DNA of 64,000 nt from Actinacidiphila acididurans (GTDB lineage: Bacteria > Actinomycetota > Actinomycetes > Streptomycetales > Streptomycetaceae): the NCBI RefSeq assembly GCF_016918855.1, contig NZ_JADKYB010000005.1:434001-498000 (forward strand). The letters run 5' to 3'. The position numbers and the translations under genes are program-made. Below, in pieces: positions 8,964-17,015 of this stretch (its first letter is position 1; every line of letters starts with the position of its first letter). The notes under the pieces are model-generated. The model was not told the origin of the DNA, made no database searches, and saw only the letters and a program-made list of their open reading frames with translations.

Positions 8964-9059
8964 CCTCGCCTCCGAAGTGCGCGCTGGACGGATCAGTCGC
9001 AGCGCCTGGTCGGCGTATTGCCGGACCCGGCGTCACGTCGGAACTTAACACCTCTATCT

Positions 9060-9081
9060 GACAACATCTTGAGATAATGTC
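9060..9081. promoter_or_regulatory. 22-bp dyad upstream of the Mom-like gene
   Basis: The sequence is symmetric as GACA-nn-ATCT-nn-AGAT-nn-TGTC. It lies about 100 bp upstream of the TTG start of the methyltransferase/Mom-like gene and 196 bp before the Dnd-associated methyltransferase gene, in an AT-richer stretch. It is a plausible operator for a divergent promoter region; the regulator is unknown. Confidence 0.45.
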
Positions 9082-9090
9082 ATCTATCTA
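9074..9090. repeat. 17-bp direct repeat, left copy
   Basis: ATAATGTCATCTATCTA is found here and again at 24901-24917 in the same orientation; with one gap the match extends through CGAG. The copies bracket 15.8 kb holding the Dnd and accessory genes. They may be recombination sites of a nested island or shared regulatory sites. Confidence 0.6.
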
Positions 9091-9276
9091 TCGAGTGTGT
9101 GCTCCACACCGACCATGGCGGGCTGTGAGTGACGACTCTGCAGGTCACTGGCCCTGCCCAGGCTTGTAGACGTCGACGCCCGTCGCCGGCAGCGGTCGTC
9201 TTCCCGAGTTGGGCCCAGTCCTTGGAGCGCCCGACGTTACTCTCCGCGTGTCCCCCAGTTATGCAAGGGCGTGAGC

Positions 9277-10728
9277 ATGGAGCAGCAGGCATGGAACAGC
9301 GACCGCAGACTGACCGCGATCAGCCGTACAAGCCTCTCCGTGCCCGCCAGACAGGCGGTGATCGACAGGCAGGTACTCCCCGGACGTACTGTCCTTGACT
9401 ACGGTTGCGGCCGCGGTGGTGACGTGGGCACCCTTCAGCGGCTGGACTACCGCGCCGTTGGCTGGGATCCGTTCTACCTGCCCGAGGCGAGGCTGGAGCC
9501 CGCGGACGTTGTTCTTCTTACCTACGTCCTCAATGTCATCGAAGATCCGCAGGAGCGGCGAAAGACGCTGAAGGCAGCCTGGGAACTGGCGGGAACAGTC
9601 CTGGTCGCCTCAGCACGACTGACCTGGGAGAGGTCGAAGGTCCGCGGCGAGGCGTTCGGTGACGGCCTGCTCACCAGCCGGCAAACGTTCCAGCACCTCT
9701 TCGGGGCGAGTGAGCTGCGCAACTACGTCGAAGAAGTAACGGGTGTACGGACTGTCTCCGCGGCACCAGGGATTGTCTATGCCTTCAAAGATGAGACGGC
9801 GCGCCTGAGCTACCTCGCTCAACGGATCGTTCCCGACGCGGAGTGGCTCGCCACCGAAGACACGACCTCGGCGATCGCCGCGGTGGTCGACTACGTGGAA
9901 CGGCGCGGCCGCCTTCCCCGTATGGAGGAAGTGCCCCAGCCGATGGCTGAGCTTCTCGGCTACCTACGCCCCAATGAACTGCGCCGCCTGGTCCGGGACT
10001 CCGCCGAGCAGGCCAAGGTCGAGGAGGGCTGCAAGCGGACCACTCTCAATACGCTGCTCTTCCTGGCCGTCGAACTCTTCAACGGCCGCGGCCCTTTCAG
10101 CAGCCTCCCCCTGAGTGTCCAGCTCGACGTCCGCGCCTTCTTCACCTCCTACAAGGAGGCATGCCAGCGATCCGACCGTCTTCTGCTGAAACTCCGCGAC
10201 GACACGTACCTCCGCGGAGCCATGAACGCCTCCTCGGTCGGGAAGCTGACCCCGACCGCGTTGTACGTGCACCAGCGCGCCCTCGACCGAATGCCCACCA
10301 TCCTGCGCCTGTACGAGCACTGCGCCTCGATCGCGGCCGGCCGCCCACAGGACTGGACTGTGGCCAAGCTGCGTCACCAGGGACGCGCCCTGAGCTGGCT
10401 GGACTACCCCGACTTCGACGGCGACCCGCACCCGCGGATCCTGTCGTCGTACCAGGTAGACCTCAAAACTCTCGAGACCTCCCACACTTCATACGCCGAA
10501 TCCAAGAACCGGCCGCTATTGCACCGCAAACACGAGTTCCTGGCTCCGGACGATCCGGACGTCGAGCGTTACAAACGACTCACGGCAGCAGAGGTGAAGG
10601 CGGGACTGTATGAGCACCCTCACCTCATCGGTACGGAGAACGGCTGGGAAGCCGAGCTCCTCCGCTGTGGGCGCAAGTTGCGGGGGCATCGCCTTGTCCG
10701 GCGGGCACCGCATGACAGATCAGGCTGA
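9277..10728 (+). CDS. DNA phosphorothioation-associated putative methyltransferase (TIGR04096-like)
   Basis: The product has 483 residues. A class I SAM-binding motif (VLDYGCGRGGDV, residues 39-50) is followed by GWDPFY and VVLLTYVLNVIEDPQERR, and a long helical C-terminal region includes LGYLRPNELRRLVRDS. This organisation matches the putative methyltransferase found beside dnd genes in many bacteria; its substrate is unknown. I prefer ATG 9277, seven bases after AAGGG; GTG 9271 is too close to it. The 3' end overlaps the convergent dndA by nine bases, with no room for a terminator. Confidence 0.8.
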   Translation: MEQQAWNSDRRLTAISRTSLSVPARQAVIDRQVLPGRTVLDYGCGRGGDVGTLQRLDYRAVGWDPFYLPEARLEPADVVLLTYVLNVIEDPQERRKTLKAAWELAGTVLVASARLTWERSKVRGEAFGDGLLTSRQTFQHLFGASELRNYVEEVTGVRTVSAAPGIVYAFKDETARLSYLAQRIVPDAEWLATEDTTSAIAAVVDYVERRGRLPRMEEVPQPMAELLGYLRPNELRRLVRDSAEQAKVEEGCKRTTLNTLLFLAVELFNGRGPFSSLPLSVQLDVRAFFTSYKEACQRSDRLLLKLRDDTYLRGAMNASSVGKLTPTALYVHQRALDRMPTILRLYEHCASIAAGRPQDWTVAKLRHQGRALSWLDYPDFDGDPHPRILSSYQVDLKTLETSHTSYAESKNRPLLHRKHEFLAPDDPDVERYKRLTAAEVKAGLYEHPHLIGTENGWEAELLRCGRKLRGHRLVRRAPHDRSG

Positions 10729-11859
10729 GTCCGGCTGCAAGCGCATGATCGCGTCTGCCAGCTCGGTGGGGTCCAGGTCCGTAGTCTGGCTGGGGAACCA
10801 CGACAGGCGGAGCCCGTTGGAAGCCACTTCTTCAGGCAGGCCCATGGCGCTCAGGACGTGACTGGGGGTGTAGGAGGCGCTCGTGCAGGCGGAGCCCGTC
10901 GCTACGGCGACCTGGTCCTTCAGCATCACGATGAGCGCCTCGGCGTCCACGCCGCCGAAGGTCAGGTTGAGGATGTGAGGAACCGTGTGGTCTTGGTCGC
11001 CGTTGATACGGAAGCGGGTTTTCGCGAGTGCGTCCAGGAGGCGAGCACGGAAGGCAGCCGCTTCCTTGTTCCACTGGGCGTGTTCCTTGTGGAAGATCCT
11101 CGCCGCTTCAGCCAACCCCATGATCAACGGAACCGGGAGGGTACCCGGCCGCAGATTCCGCTCCTGACCGCCGCCGAACATGATCGGCTTGAGGGGCAGG
11201 GTGTCCCAGCCGCGATGGCGGGCCAGGAGCATCCCGACGCCCTTGGGCCCGCCGATCTTGTGCCCGCTGACGCTGATCATGTCGATCGGCGCCGTGAGAT
11301 CCTGCGTCAGCTTCCCGTAGCCCTGTGCGGCATCCACGTGCATGTACGTAGAGGTCTCACGCAGCTTGTGAGCGAGCTCGACCACAGGCTGCACGACCCC
11401 TGTCTCATTGTTGACGTGCATGAGCGATACCAGAAGAGTGTCTGGACGCAAGCGTTCCATCACGGCATCGGCGCTGACGCGTCCTGACGGGCCGGGTTCG
11501 ATGAAGTCGACCTCGAAGCCTCGTGTCTGCAGGTACTCAAGAGGCTCGATGACCGCTTTGTGCTCAATTGCCGAGGTGATGATGTGACGCCGGCCAGTCT
11601 CTTCACCATGGGGGGCCAGACCCAGCAGGGCGATGTTGTTGCTCTCGGTCGCACCGCTGGTGAAGATCAGCTCGTCCACCTCGGCGTCGAACGTGCCGGC
11701 AAGGTACTGACGCGCCTGCTGCACGGCACGTTTCGCCCGGGAGCCATACTCGTGGGTGCGACTGCCCGGGTTGCCGAACTCCTCAGTCATCCAGTGCAGG
11801 ACAACCTCGGCCACGCGCGGGTCCACGCGCGTGGTCGCTGCCGCATCGAGATACGTCAC
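10720..11859 (-). CDS. dndA: DndA-type cysteine desulfurase
   Basis: This PLP-dependent NifS/IscS-fold enzyme takes sulfur from cysteine and supplies it, via a persulfide, to DndC for DNA backbone phosphorothioation. From GTG 11859 it is about 379 residues and begins VTYLDAAATTRVDPRVAEVV. The PLP lysine is K201 in SGHKIGGPKG; the active-site cysteine is C325 in TGSACTSASY. It is divergent from dndB across an 86-bp region with a perfect palindrome. Identity as DndA rather than housekeeping IscS comes from this position. Confidence 0.92.
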   Translation of the reverse strand: MTYLDAAATTRVDPRVAEVVLHWMTEEFGNPGSRTHEYGSRAKRAVQQARQYLAGTFDAEVDELIFTSGATESNNIALLGLAPHGEETGRRHIITSAIEHKAVIEPLEYLQTRGFEVDFIEPGPSGRVSADAVMERLRPDTLLVSLMHVNNETGVVQPVVELAHKLRETSTYMHVDAAQGYGKLTQDLTAPIDMISVSGHKIGGPKGVGMLLARHRGWDTLPLKPIMFGGGQERNLRPGTLPVPLIMGLAEAARIFHKEHAQWNKEAAAFRARLLDALAKTRFRINGDQDHTVPHILNLTFGGVDAEALIVMLKDQVAVATGSACTSASYTPSHVLSAMGLPEEVASNGLRLSWFPSQTTDLDPTELADAIMRLQPDSA

Positions 11860-11901
11860 CACTAGCCCCACCACACCTCTGTGCGTTATTCCTGCGTAGC
11901 C

Positions 11902-11925
11902 TGTACGTCTAATCTCTGACGTACA
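11902..11925. promoter_or_regulatory. Palindromic operator between dndA and dndB
   Basis: TGTACGTC (11902-11909) and GACGTACA (11918-11925) form a perfect 8-bp inverted repeat separated by eight bases, in the divergent dndA/dndB promoter region. The TACG...CGTA core resembles, with a 12-base instead of a ten-base gap, the site I recall being reported for the DndB homologue DptB in Salmonella. DndB autoregulation is therefore likely but inferred. Confidence 0.65.
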
Positions 11926-11945
11926 AGTACGATACCCTTGCCTAG

Positions 11946-13076
11946 GTGCGATCACAGCCACCTACGCAGCTCGCGGACGCCACTACCTCCTCAGGCTTCG
12001 AGTACATCTTTCCAGCCATCAGAGGGGTCCAGGCGGGGCGCGAGTTCTACGTGTCCATGTGTCCGCTTCGGCTCATCCCGAAGATCTTCCTGTTCGATGA
12101 AGACGAGCTGGCCCCTGAAGTCCGCGCGCAACGGGTGCTGAACAAGGGGAGACTCCCGGCTCTCACTCGGTACATCGTGGACAATCCGGACGATTATGTC
12201 TTTAGTGCACTGACAGCCTCTGTGGATGGCGAGATGCACTTCGAGAGCATCTCTGACTCCGGTGTTGGGATGCGCGCAGGGCAGATCCGCATCCCCATGG
12301 CCGCTCGCTTCCTCATCAACGACGGCCAGCACCGTCGAGCTGCGATCGAACAGGCACTGAAGGAGAACCCGGATCTCGGCGAGGAGACCATCGCCGTCGT
12401 CTTCTTCCACGATGCCGGGCTCGCCCGCTGCCAGCAGATGTTCGCCGACCTCAACCGTCATGCCGTTCGCCCGGCCCGGTCCATCGGTGTGCTCTATGAC
12501 CACAGAGACGACCTGGCCATCATCACCCGACTTCTTGCCATGAAGTCGCCCGTTTTCAAGGGACACGTGGAGATGGAGAACAGCACCCTCTCCCAACGGT
12601 CCCGCAAGCTGTTCACTCTCAGTGCAGTGTATTACGCAACTCAGTCTCTTCTTCAAGGACTTGAGGTTAAGAAGGAACAAGCGCAGACGCTGGCCGAGCA
12701 GTACTGGGAGGCCATTGACGCGGTCATCCCGGAATGGTCTCTGGTGCGTCGCCGCGAGTTGACGGCCCCCGAGGTTCGCCGTGACTTCATTCATAGCCAT
12801 GGCATCGCACTGCATGCCCTAGGGCGGATCGGTAACACCCTCATAAGGAGCGCAAATGCTCCCAAGGCGTGGAAGCCGAAGTTGGCCCGTTTGAAGTCCG
12901 TGGACTGGACGCGCAGCAACACCGACTGGGAAGGCCGAGCACTCGTGGGTGGCCGCGTGTCGAAGAGCCACCAGAACCTGACCTTGACTGTGAACTACCT
13001 CCGACACCACATGGACCTTCGGCTCAGCCCCGAAGAACAGCGTGTCGAGGACGCATACGTACGAGGAGATGCATGA
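11946..13076 (+). CDS. dndB: DndB, DGQHR-domain regulator of phosphorothioation
   Basis: The product is 376 residues with DGQHR at about 126-130 (LINDGQHRRAAIEQALKENP) and the following ADLNRHAVRPARSIGVLYDH, the conserved core of DndB. Members of the family lower or regulate phosphorothioate modification and can repress the dnd operon. It starts at GTG 11946, just downstream of the palindrome. Its stop overlaps dndC by 4 bp (ATGA), the first gene pair of the dndBCDE operon. Confidence 0.93.
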   Translation: MRSQPPTQLADATTSSGFEYIFPAIRGVQAGREFYVSMCPLRLIPKIFLFDEDELAPEVRAQRVLNKGRLPALTRYIVDNPDDYVFSALTASVDGEMHFESISDSGVGMRAGQIRIPMAARFLINDGQHRRAAIEQALKENPDLGEETIAVVFFHDAGLARCQQMFADLNRHAVRPARSIGVLYDHRDDLAIITRLLAMKSPVFKGHVEMENSTLSQRSRKLFTLSAVYYATQSLLQGLEVKKEQAQTLAEQYWEAIDAVIPEWSLVRRRELTAPEVRRDFIHSHGIALHALGRIGNTLIRSANAPKAWKPKLARLKSVDWTRSNTDWEGRALVGGRVSKSHQNLTLTVNYLRHHMDLRLSPEEQRVEDAYVRGDA

Positions 13077-14575
13077 GCACCGTGACACGTCCCGTGGCCT
13101 TCCAGGGCCGGGGCCTTTCCGAGGTCGTGAACGAGCTGACCGATGAAGTACGTGAGCTCTACACCGCGGACGAGGTGCCTTGGGTCATCGGCTACAGCGG
13201 CGGAAAGGATTCCACCGCCGTCCTTCAACTCGTATGGCTTGCTCTGCAAGGGCTGCCGGCCGAGCAGCGCACCAAGCCGGTACATGTGATCAGCACTGAC
13301 ACCCTGGTCGAAAATCCCATCGTTGCTGCCTGGGTGTCGCAATCGCTTGAGACGATGAAGAAGGCCGCGGCCGAGCAGAACCTGCCGATCGAACCGCACC
13401 GGCTCACCCCCAAGGTGGAGGACACCTTCTGGGTCAACTTGATTGGCCGCGGATACCCGGCCCCTCGGCCGAAGTTCCGTTGGTGCACTGAGCGCATGAA
13501 GATCAAGCCATCCAACCGCTTCATCCGTCAGGTTGTGCGTCGTCACGGTGAAGCCATTCTCGTCCTCGGTATCCGCAAGGCTGAAAGCCAGGCCCGCGCC
13601 CGAGCCATGGCAAAGCACGAGAAGCGGCGCGTGCGTGACCGCCTGTCCCCCAACGGCAACCTCCCAAACTCGCTCGTTTACAGCCCTATCGAGGAATGGA
13701 CCAACGACGAAGTCTGGGCCTTCCTCATGCAGCAAGCCAATCCATGGGGTTACAAGAACAAGGACCTGCTCACCATGTATCAGGGGGCATCCAGCGACTC
13801 TGAATGCCCCCTGGTCGTGGACGATACCACCCCGTCCTGCGGCGACAGCAGGTTCGGCTGCTGGACATGCACGCTTGTGGACCAGGACAAGTCCATGACC
13901 GCCATGATCCAGAACGACCCGGAGCAGAAGAAGTGGATGCGTCCACTCCTCTCTCTTCGCAACGAGCTGGACGATGTGTCGAAGGAGCAGGAGACACGGG
14001 ACTTCCGGCGGATGAACGGTCGCGTGCAGCTGTTCAACGACCGCATCATCCAGGGCCCGTACACCCAGAAGGCTCGTGAGGACTGGCTACGGAAGCTGCT
14101 TCGCGCCCAAGCGCACGTCCGTAAGGAAGGTCCCGAGGAGGCCCGCTCCATCGAGCTGATCACGATGGAAGAGCTACACGAAATCCGTCGGATCTGGGTG
14201 TTCAAGAAGCACGAGGTCGAAGACCTCGTCCCGCGGATTTACGAGGAGGAGACCGGCGAGAAGTTCCCCGGGCAGGACCTTGAGGAAAGCCTGGTCATCC
14301 GCGCAAGCGAGATTGATCTCCTCCGCAACATCTGCGGCGACGACGAAATCCACTTCACCATGGTCCGTGAACTACTGGCCGTTGAACGTGAATACAGGAC
14401 CAAGACGCGGCGCAAGGGTCTCTACGAGGCCCTTGAGAAGGTGATCGAAAAGGGATTCTACGAAAACAAAGAAGACGCGCTGGAGTTCGCACAGCTTAAG
14501 CAAGCGATGCACGAGGGTGGCGCCCGCCCTGAGCTCACAGACCAGCCCCAGGCACCGACATTGGACGAAGAGTAA
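13073..14575 (+). CDS. dndC: DndC, PAPS-reductase-like ATP pyrophosphatase with Fe-S cluster
   Basis: DndC is 500 residues. The PP-loop YSGGKDST (41-48) binds ATP to activate the DNA phosphate or the sulfur transfer. Four cysteines that can hold a 4Fe-4S cluster are at about 245, 256, 263 and 266 (ECPL, SCGDS, GCWTC). KFRWCTERMKIKPSNRFIR is a family signature. ATG 13073 overlaps dndB in ATGA. DndD follows after only four bases. All expected motifs are present, so it should be active. Confidence 0.95.
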   Translation: MSTVTRPVAFQGRGLSEVVNELTDEVRELYTADEVPWVIGYSGGKDSTAVLQLVWLALQGLPAEQRTKPVHVISTDTLVENPIVAAWVSQSLETMKKAAAEQNLPIEPHRLTPKVEDTFWVNLIGRGYPAPRPKFRWCTERMKIKPSNRFIRQVVRRHGEAILVLGIRKAESQARARAMAKHEKRRVRDRLSPNGNLPNSLVYSPIEEWTNDEVWAFLMQQANPWGYKNKDLLTMYQGASSDSECPLVVDDTTPSCGDSRFGCWTCTLVDQDKSMTAMIQNDPEQKKWMRPLLSLRNELDDVSKEQETRDFRRMNGRVQLFNDRIIQGPYTQKAREDWLRKLLRAQAHVRKEGPEEARSIELITMEELHEIRRIWVFKKHEVEDLVPRIYEEETGEKFPGQDLEESLVIRASEIDLLRNICGDDEIHFTMVRELLAVEREYRTKTRRKGLYEALEKVIEKGFYENKEDALEFAQLKQAMHEGGARPELTDQPQAPTLDEE

Positions 14576-14579
14576 AACA

Positions 14580-16577
14580 ATGCTCCTGCATAATATCACG
14601 CTGCGTGACTTTGGGGCTTACCGAGGCGAGCAGCGGCTCGACCTGCGCACAGAGCCCGGGCGCCCCATCGTCCTCATCGGCGGGCTGAACGGCTGTGGTA
14701 AGACCACGCTTCTCGATGCCATCCAGCTCGTACTCTACGGGCCCAAAGCGGACTGCAGTGGCCGGGGCAGCCGCCCTTACAACGATTACCTCCAGCAGTG
14801 CATCAACCGGGAGGCAGATCCCGCCGAAGGCGCATCCATTGCCTTGGAATTCTCCATCACCATCGAGGGCGAAGAGCACTACTACCGTGTCGTCAGAAAC
14901 TGGTACTTCACCGGCAACAAGACGCTGCGCGAATTCCTGACTGTCTTGGTCGACGGAGAGTTCAGTCGCTCACTGACAGAGGGCTGGGCCGATCACGTTG
15001 AGACGATCCTTCCGCTCGACGTAGCCACACTCTTTTTCTTCGATGGAGAGAAGATTGAGGAACTTGCCGACCCACGCAGCGCAGCCAGGGTCATCGAGTC
15101 GGCCATTCACTCCCTCCTCGGCGTCAGTGCCGTAGAACGACTGCGCCAGCTCCTCAAAACTCTTGAGAACCGACAGCGGCTGTCCGAAGCCGACCAAGAC
15201 GTACTGGACAAGATCCGCAAGCAGGAACTTGAGTTGGAGCAGGCCACCCAAGCCGCATCAGACGCCCACCAGCTCATGGCGGCCGCCCGCTCTGAACTTT
15301 TCGTACGTCAAAAGGAATTGGGTGACATCGAAGACAAGTTTGAGCAAGCAGGCGGCAAGGAGTACGAGCGCAGGAAGGAACTGGAGGCCGACCGTAACCG
15401 CGTCAAGAACCAAGCGGTGGCTACGAACAAGGCCTTGATCTTTCTAGCCGAGGGCCCGCTTCCGCTTCTACTCCTGCAGGATCAGCTCACCGGTGTCAAG
15501 AAGCAGGCAGAGCTGGAAAAGGAGGCCGACGATGCTTCGCGCTTCCTCGGAGTCCTACAGGAACGCGACGAGTGGCTACTCCAGCAGATCACTGACGAGC
15601 TGCCAGCTAGTGCCCGCTCAGTACTGAAGCGGAAGTTGACCGGCGATCGCAAGAAGCGTGCAGCGGCAGCGGACTTGGAGCACAGCCTCGGTCTGCCGCA
15701 CGACGCCTTGCTGCAGTTGTCGGCACTGGACCAAGCTCTGGCCAGCGACTCTGCACGTGCCCGCGATCTCCTAAAGGAAGCTGCCGACATCGCGGAGCAC
15801 CTCGACGTCGCGCAGCAACGGGTGGAAGCCGTGCCTGACGATGAGTTCATCGGAGGGCTCGTTGCAGAGCGCCAAACCGCGATCGACAGGATGGCGGTCG
15901 CGCAGGTGCAATTCCAGCGAGGCGAAAACCTCCACGCTGAAGCAGTCGCACGGCGCCAACGGCTGGAGGAGGAGCTTGATCGTGCTCATCGTTCCCGCCG
16001 TGCGGCGGAGTGGCGTTCTGCGTGGCTCGAGCGAGTGGTCAAGTACTCAGAGAAGACGCGTGGCACCCTTGAGCAGCTCGGGGATGATCTCCTCGCTCAC
16101 CACATCGAGAACGTCGAAGCCGCCGTGTTGCACAGCTTCAACACGCTTATGCGTAAGCAGGGTCTCATCCGAGATATCCAAATCAACACGGACGACAAGT
16201 TCGCCCTTGTCCTCACCGGCCCGGATGGCGAAACCATCGACCCTGGCCGGTTGAGTGCCGGCGAGCGACAGCTGCTTGCCGTCTCCCTCCTGTGGGGCTT
16301 GGCCAAGACGGCAGGCAACCGGCTGCCGAGCGTCATCGACACCCCTCTCGGCCGTCTGGACAGCAAGCACCGGGAGCACCTCGTGGACCGTTACTTCCCC
16401 AAGGCTGGCCGCCAGGTACTGCTGCTGTCCACGGACGAGGAGATCGACGAGAAGCTGCTCGGTCGCCTGAAGCCCTATCTCTCGCACACGTACAGGCTCG
16501 TCCACGACGACAAGACCTTCACCACTAGCGTCGAACCGGGCTACTGGTGGACCGCAGGAGCAGCGCATGTCGCTTGA
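14580..16577 (+). CDS. dndD: DndD, SMC-like ATPase of the Dnd complex
   Basis: The protein has 665 residues. The N-terminal Walker A is GGLNGCGKTT (34-43), an extended coiled coil rich in Glu, Arg and Gln fills the middle (about 190-490), and the C-terminal ABC signature LSAGERQLLAVSLLWGLA and Walker B VIDTPLGRLD complete the head. This is the RecF/SMC layout of DndD, whose ATPase is thought to alter DNA for modification. It starts at ATG 14580, four bases after dndC, and overlaps dndE by 11 bp. Confidence 0.95.
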   Translation: MLLHNITLRDFGAYRGEQRLDLRTEPGRPIVLIGGLNGCGKTTLLDAIQLVLYGPKADCSGRGSRPYNDYLQQCINREADPAEGASIALEFSITIEGEEHYYRVVRNWYFTGNKTLREFLTVLVDGEFSRSLTEGWADHVETILPLDVATLFFFDGEKIEELADPRSAARVIESAIHSLLGVSAVERLRQLLKTLENRQRLSEADQDVLDKIRKQELELEQATQAASDAHQLMAAARSELFVRQKELGDIEDKFEQAGGKEYERRKELEADRNRVKNQAVATNKALIFLAEGPLPLLLLQDQLTGVKKQAELEKEADDASRFLGVLQERDEWLLQQITDELPASARSVLKRKLTGDRKKRAAAADLEHSLGLPHDALLQLSALDQALASDSARARDLLKEAADIAEHLDVAQQRVEAVPDDEFIGGLVAERQTAIDRMAVAQVQFQRGENLHAEAVARRQRLEEELDRAHRSRRAAEWRSAWLERVVKYSEKTRGTLEQLGDDLLAHHIENVEAAVLHSFNTLMRKQGLIRDIQINTDDKFALVLTGPDGETIDPGRLSAGERQLLAVSLLWGLAKTAGNRLPSVIDTPLGRLDSKHREHLVDRYFPKAGRQVLLLSTDEEIDEKLLGRLKPYLSHTYRLVHDDKTFTTSVEPGYWWTAGAAHVA

Positions 16578-16944
16578 GACCATCCGCCTCTCGCAGACGG
16601 CGAAAGACCAGCTCGTCTGGCTCAAGCGCCACACTGGCATCACGCATTGGAATGTCCTGTGCCGCTGGGCTCTCGGACTGTCCCTGCGTGACACCTCGAC
16701 TCCGCTGGTGAAGGACATCGTCACCGACTCGAACGTAGAGATGAGCTGGAAGACGTTCGCTGGAGCATATGGGGACGTATACCTCGCCTTGCTGAAGCAA
16801 CGGTGCCTCGCAGACGGCGAAGAGCCTACGGACGAGGTCGTATCCCGAACCTTGATCGTCCACATTCACCGCGGTGTCGGCTTCCTCCACGGGCGACGCG
16901 ATCTGAGAAGCATCAGCGACTTCGTGGCGCTCGCAGTGGCTTAG
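16567..16944 (+). CDS. dndE: DndE, DNA-binding subunit of the Dnd complex
   Basis: The 125-residue product begins MSLETIRLSQTAKDQLVWLK and has the GITHWNVLCRWALGLSLRD segment typical of DndE, a small tetrameric protein with affinity for nicked DNA that is required for phosphorothioation. It ends the dndBCDE operon and is followed after nine bases by a strong hairpin. The family is usually about 110-130 residues, so it appears complete. Confidence 0.92.
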   Translation: MSLETIRLSQTAKDQLVWLKRHTGITHWNVLCRWALGLSLRDTSTPLVKDIVTDSNVEMSWKTFAGAYGDVYLALLKQRCLADGEEPTDEVVSRTLIVHIHRGVGFLHGRRDLRSISDFVALAVA

Positions 16945-16953
16945 CAGACCGAT

Positions 16954-16985
16954 GGGCCGGCGCGACCCATGTGGCGCGCCGGCCC
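16954..16985. terminator. Bidirectional terminator between dndE and the GHKL gene
   Basis: GGGCCGGCGCG (16954-16964) and CGCGCCGGCCC (16975-16985) make a perfect 11-bp stem with a ten-base loop between two convergent operons. Confidence 0.75.
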
Positions 16986-17015
16986 CTCATGCTGTCCGCG
17001 AGCCGTCAGATGGCC

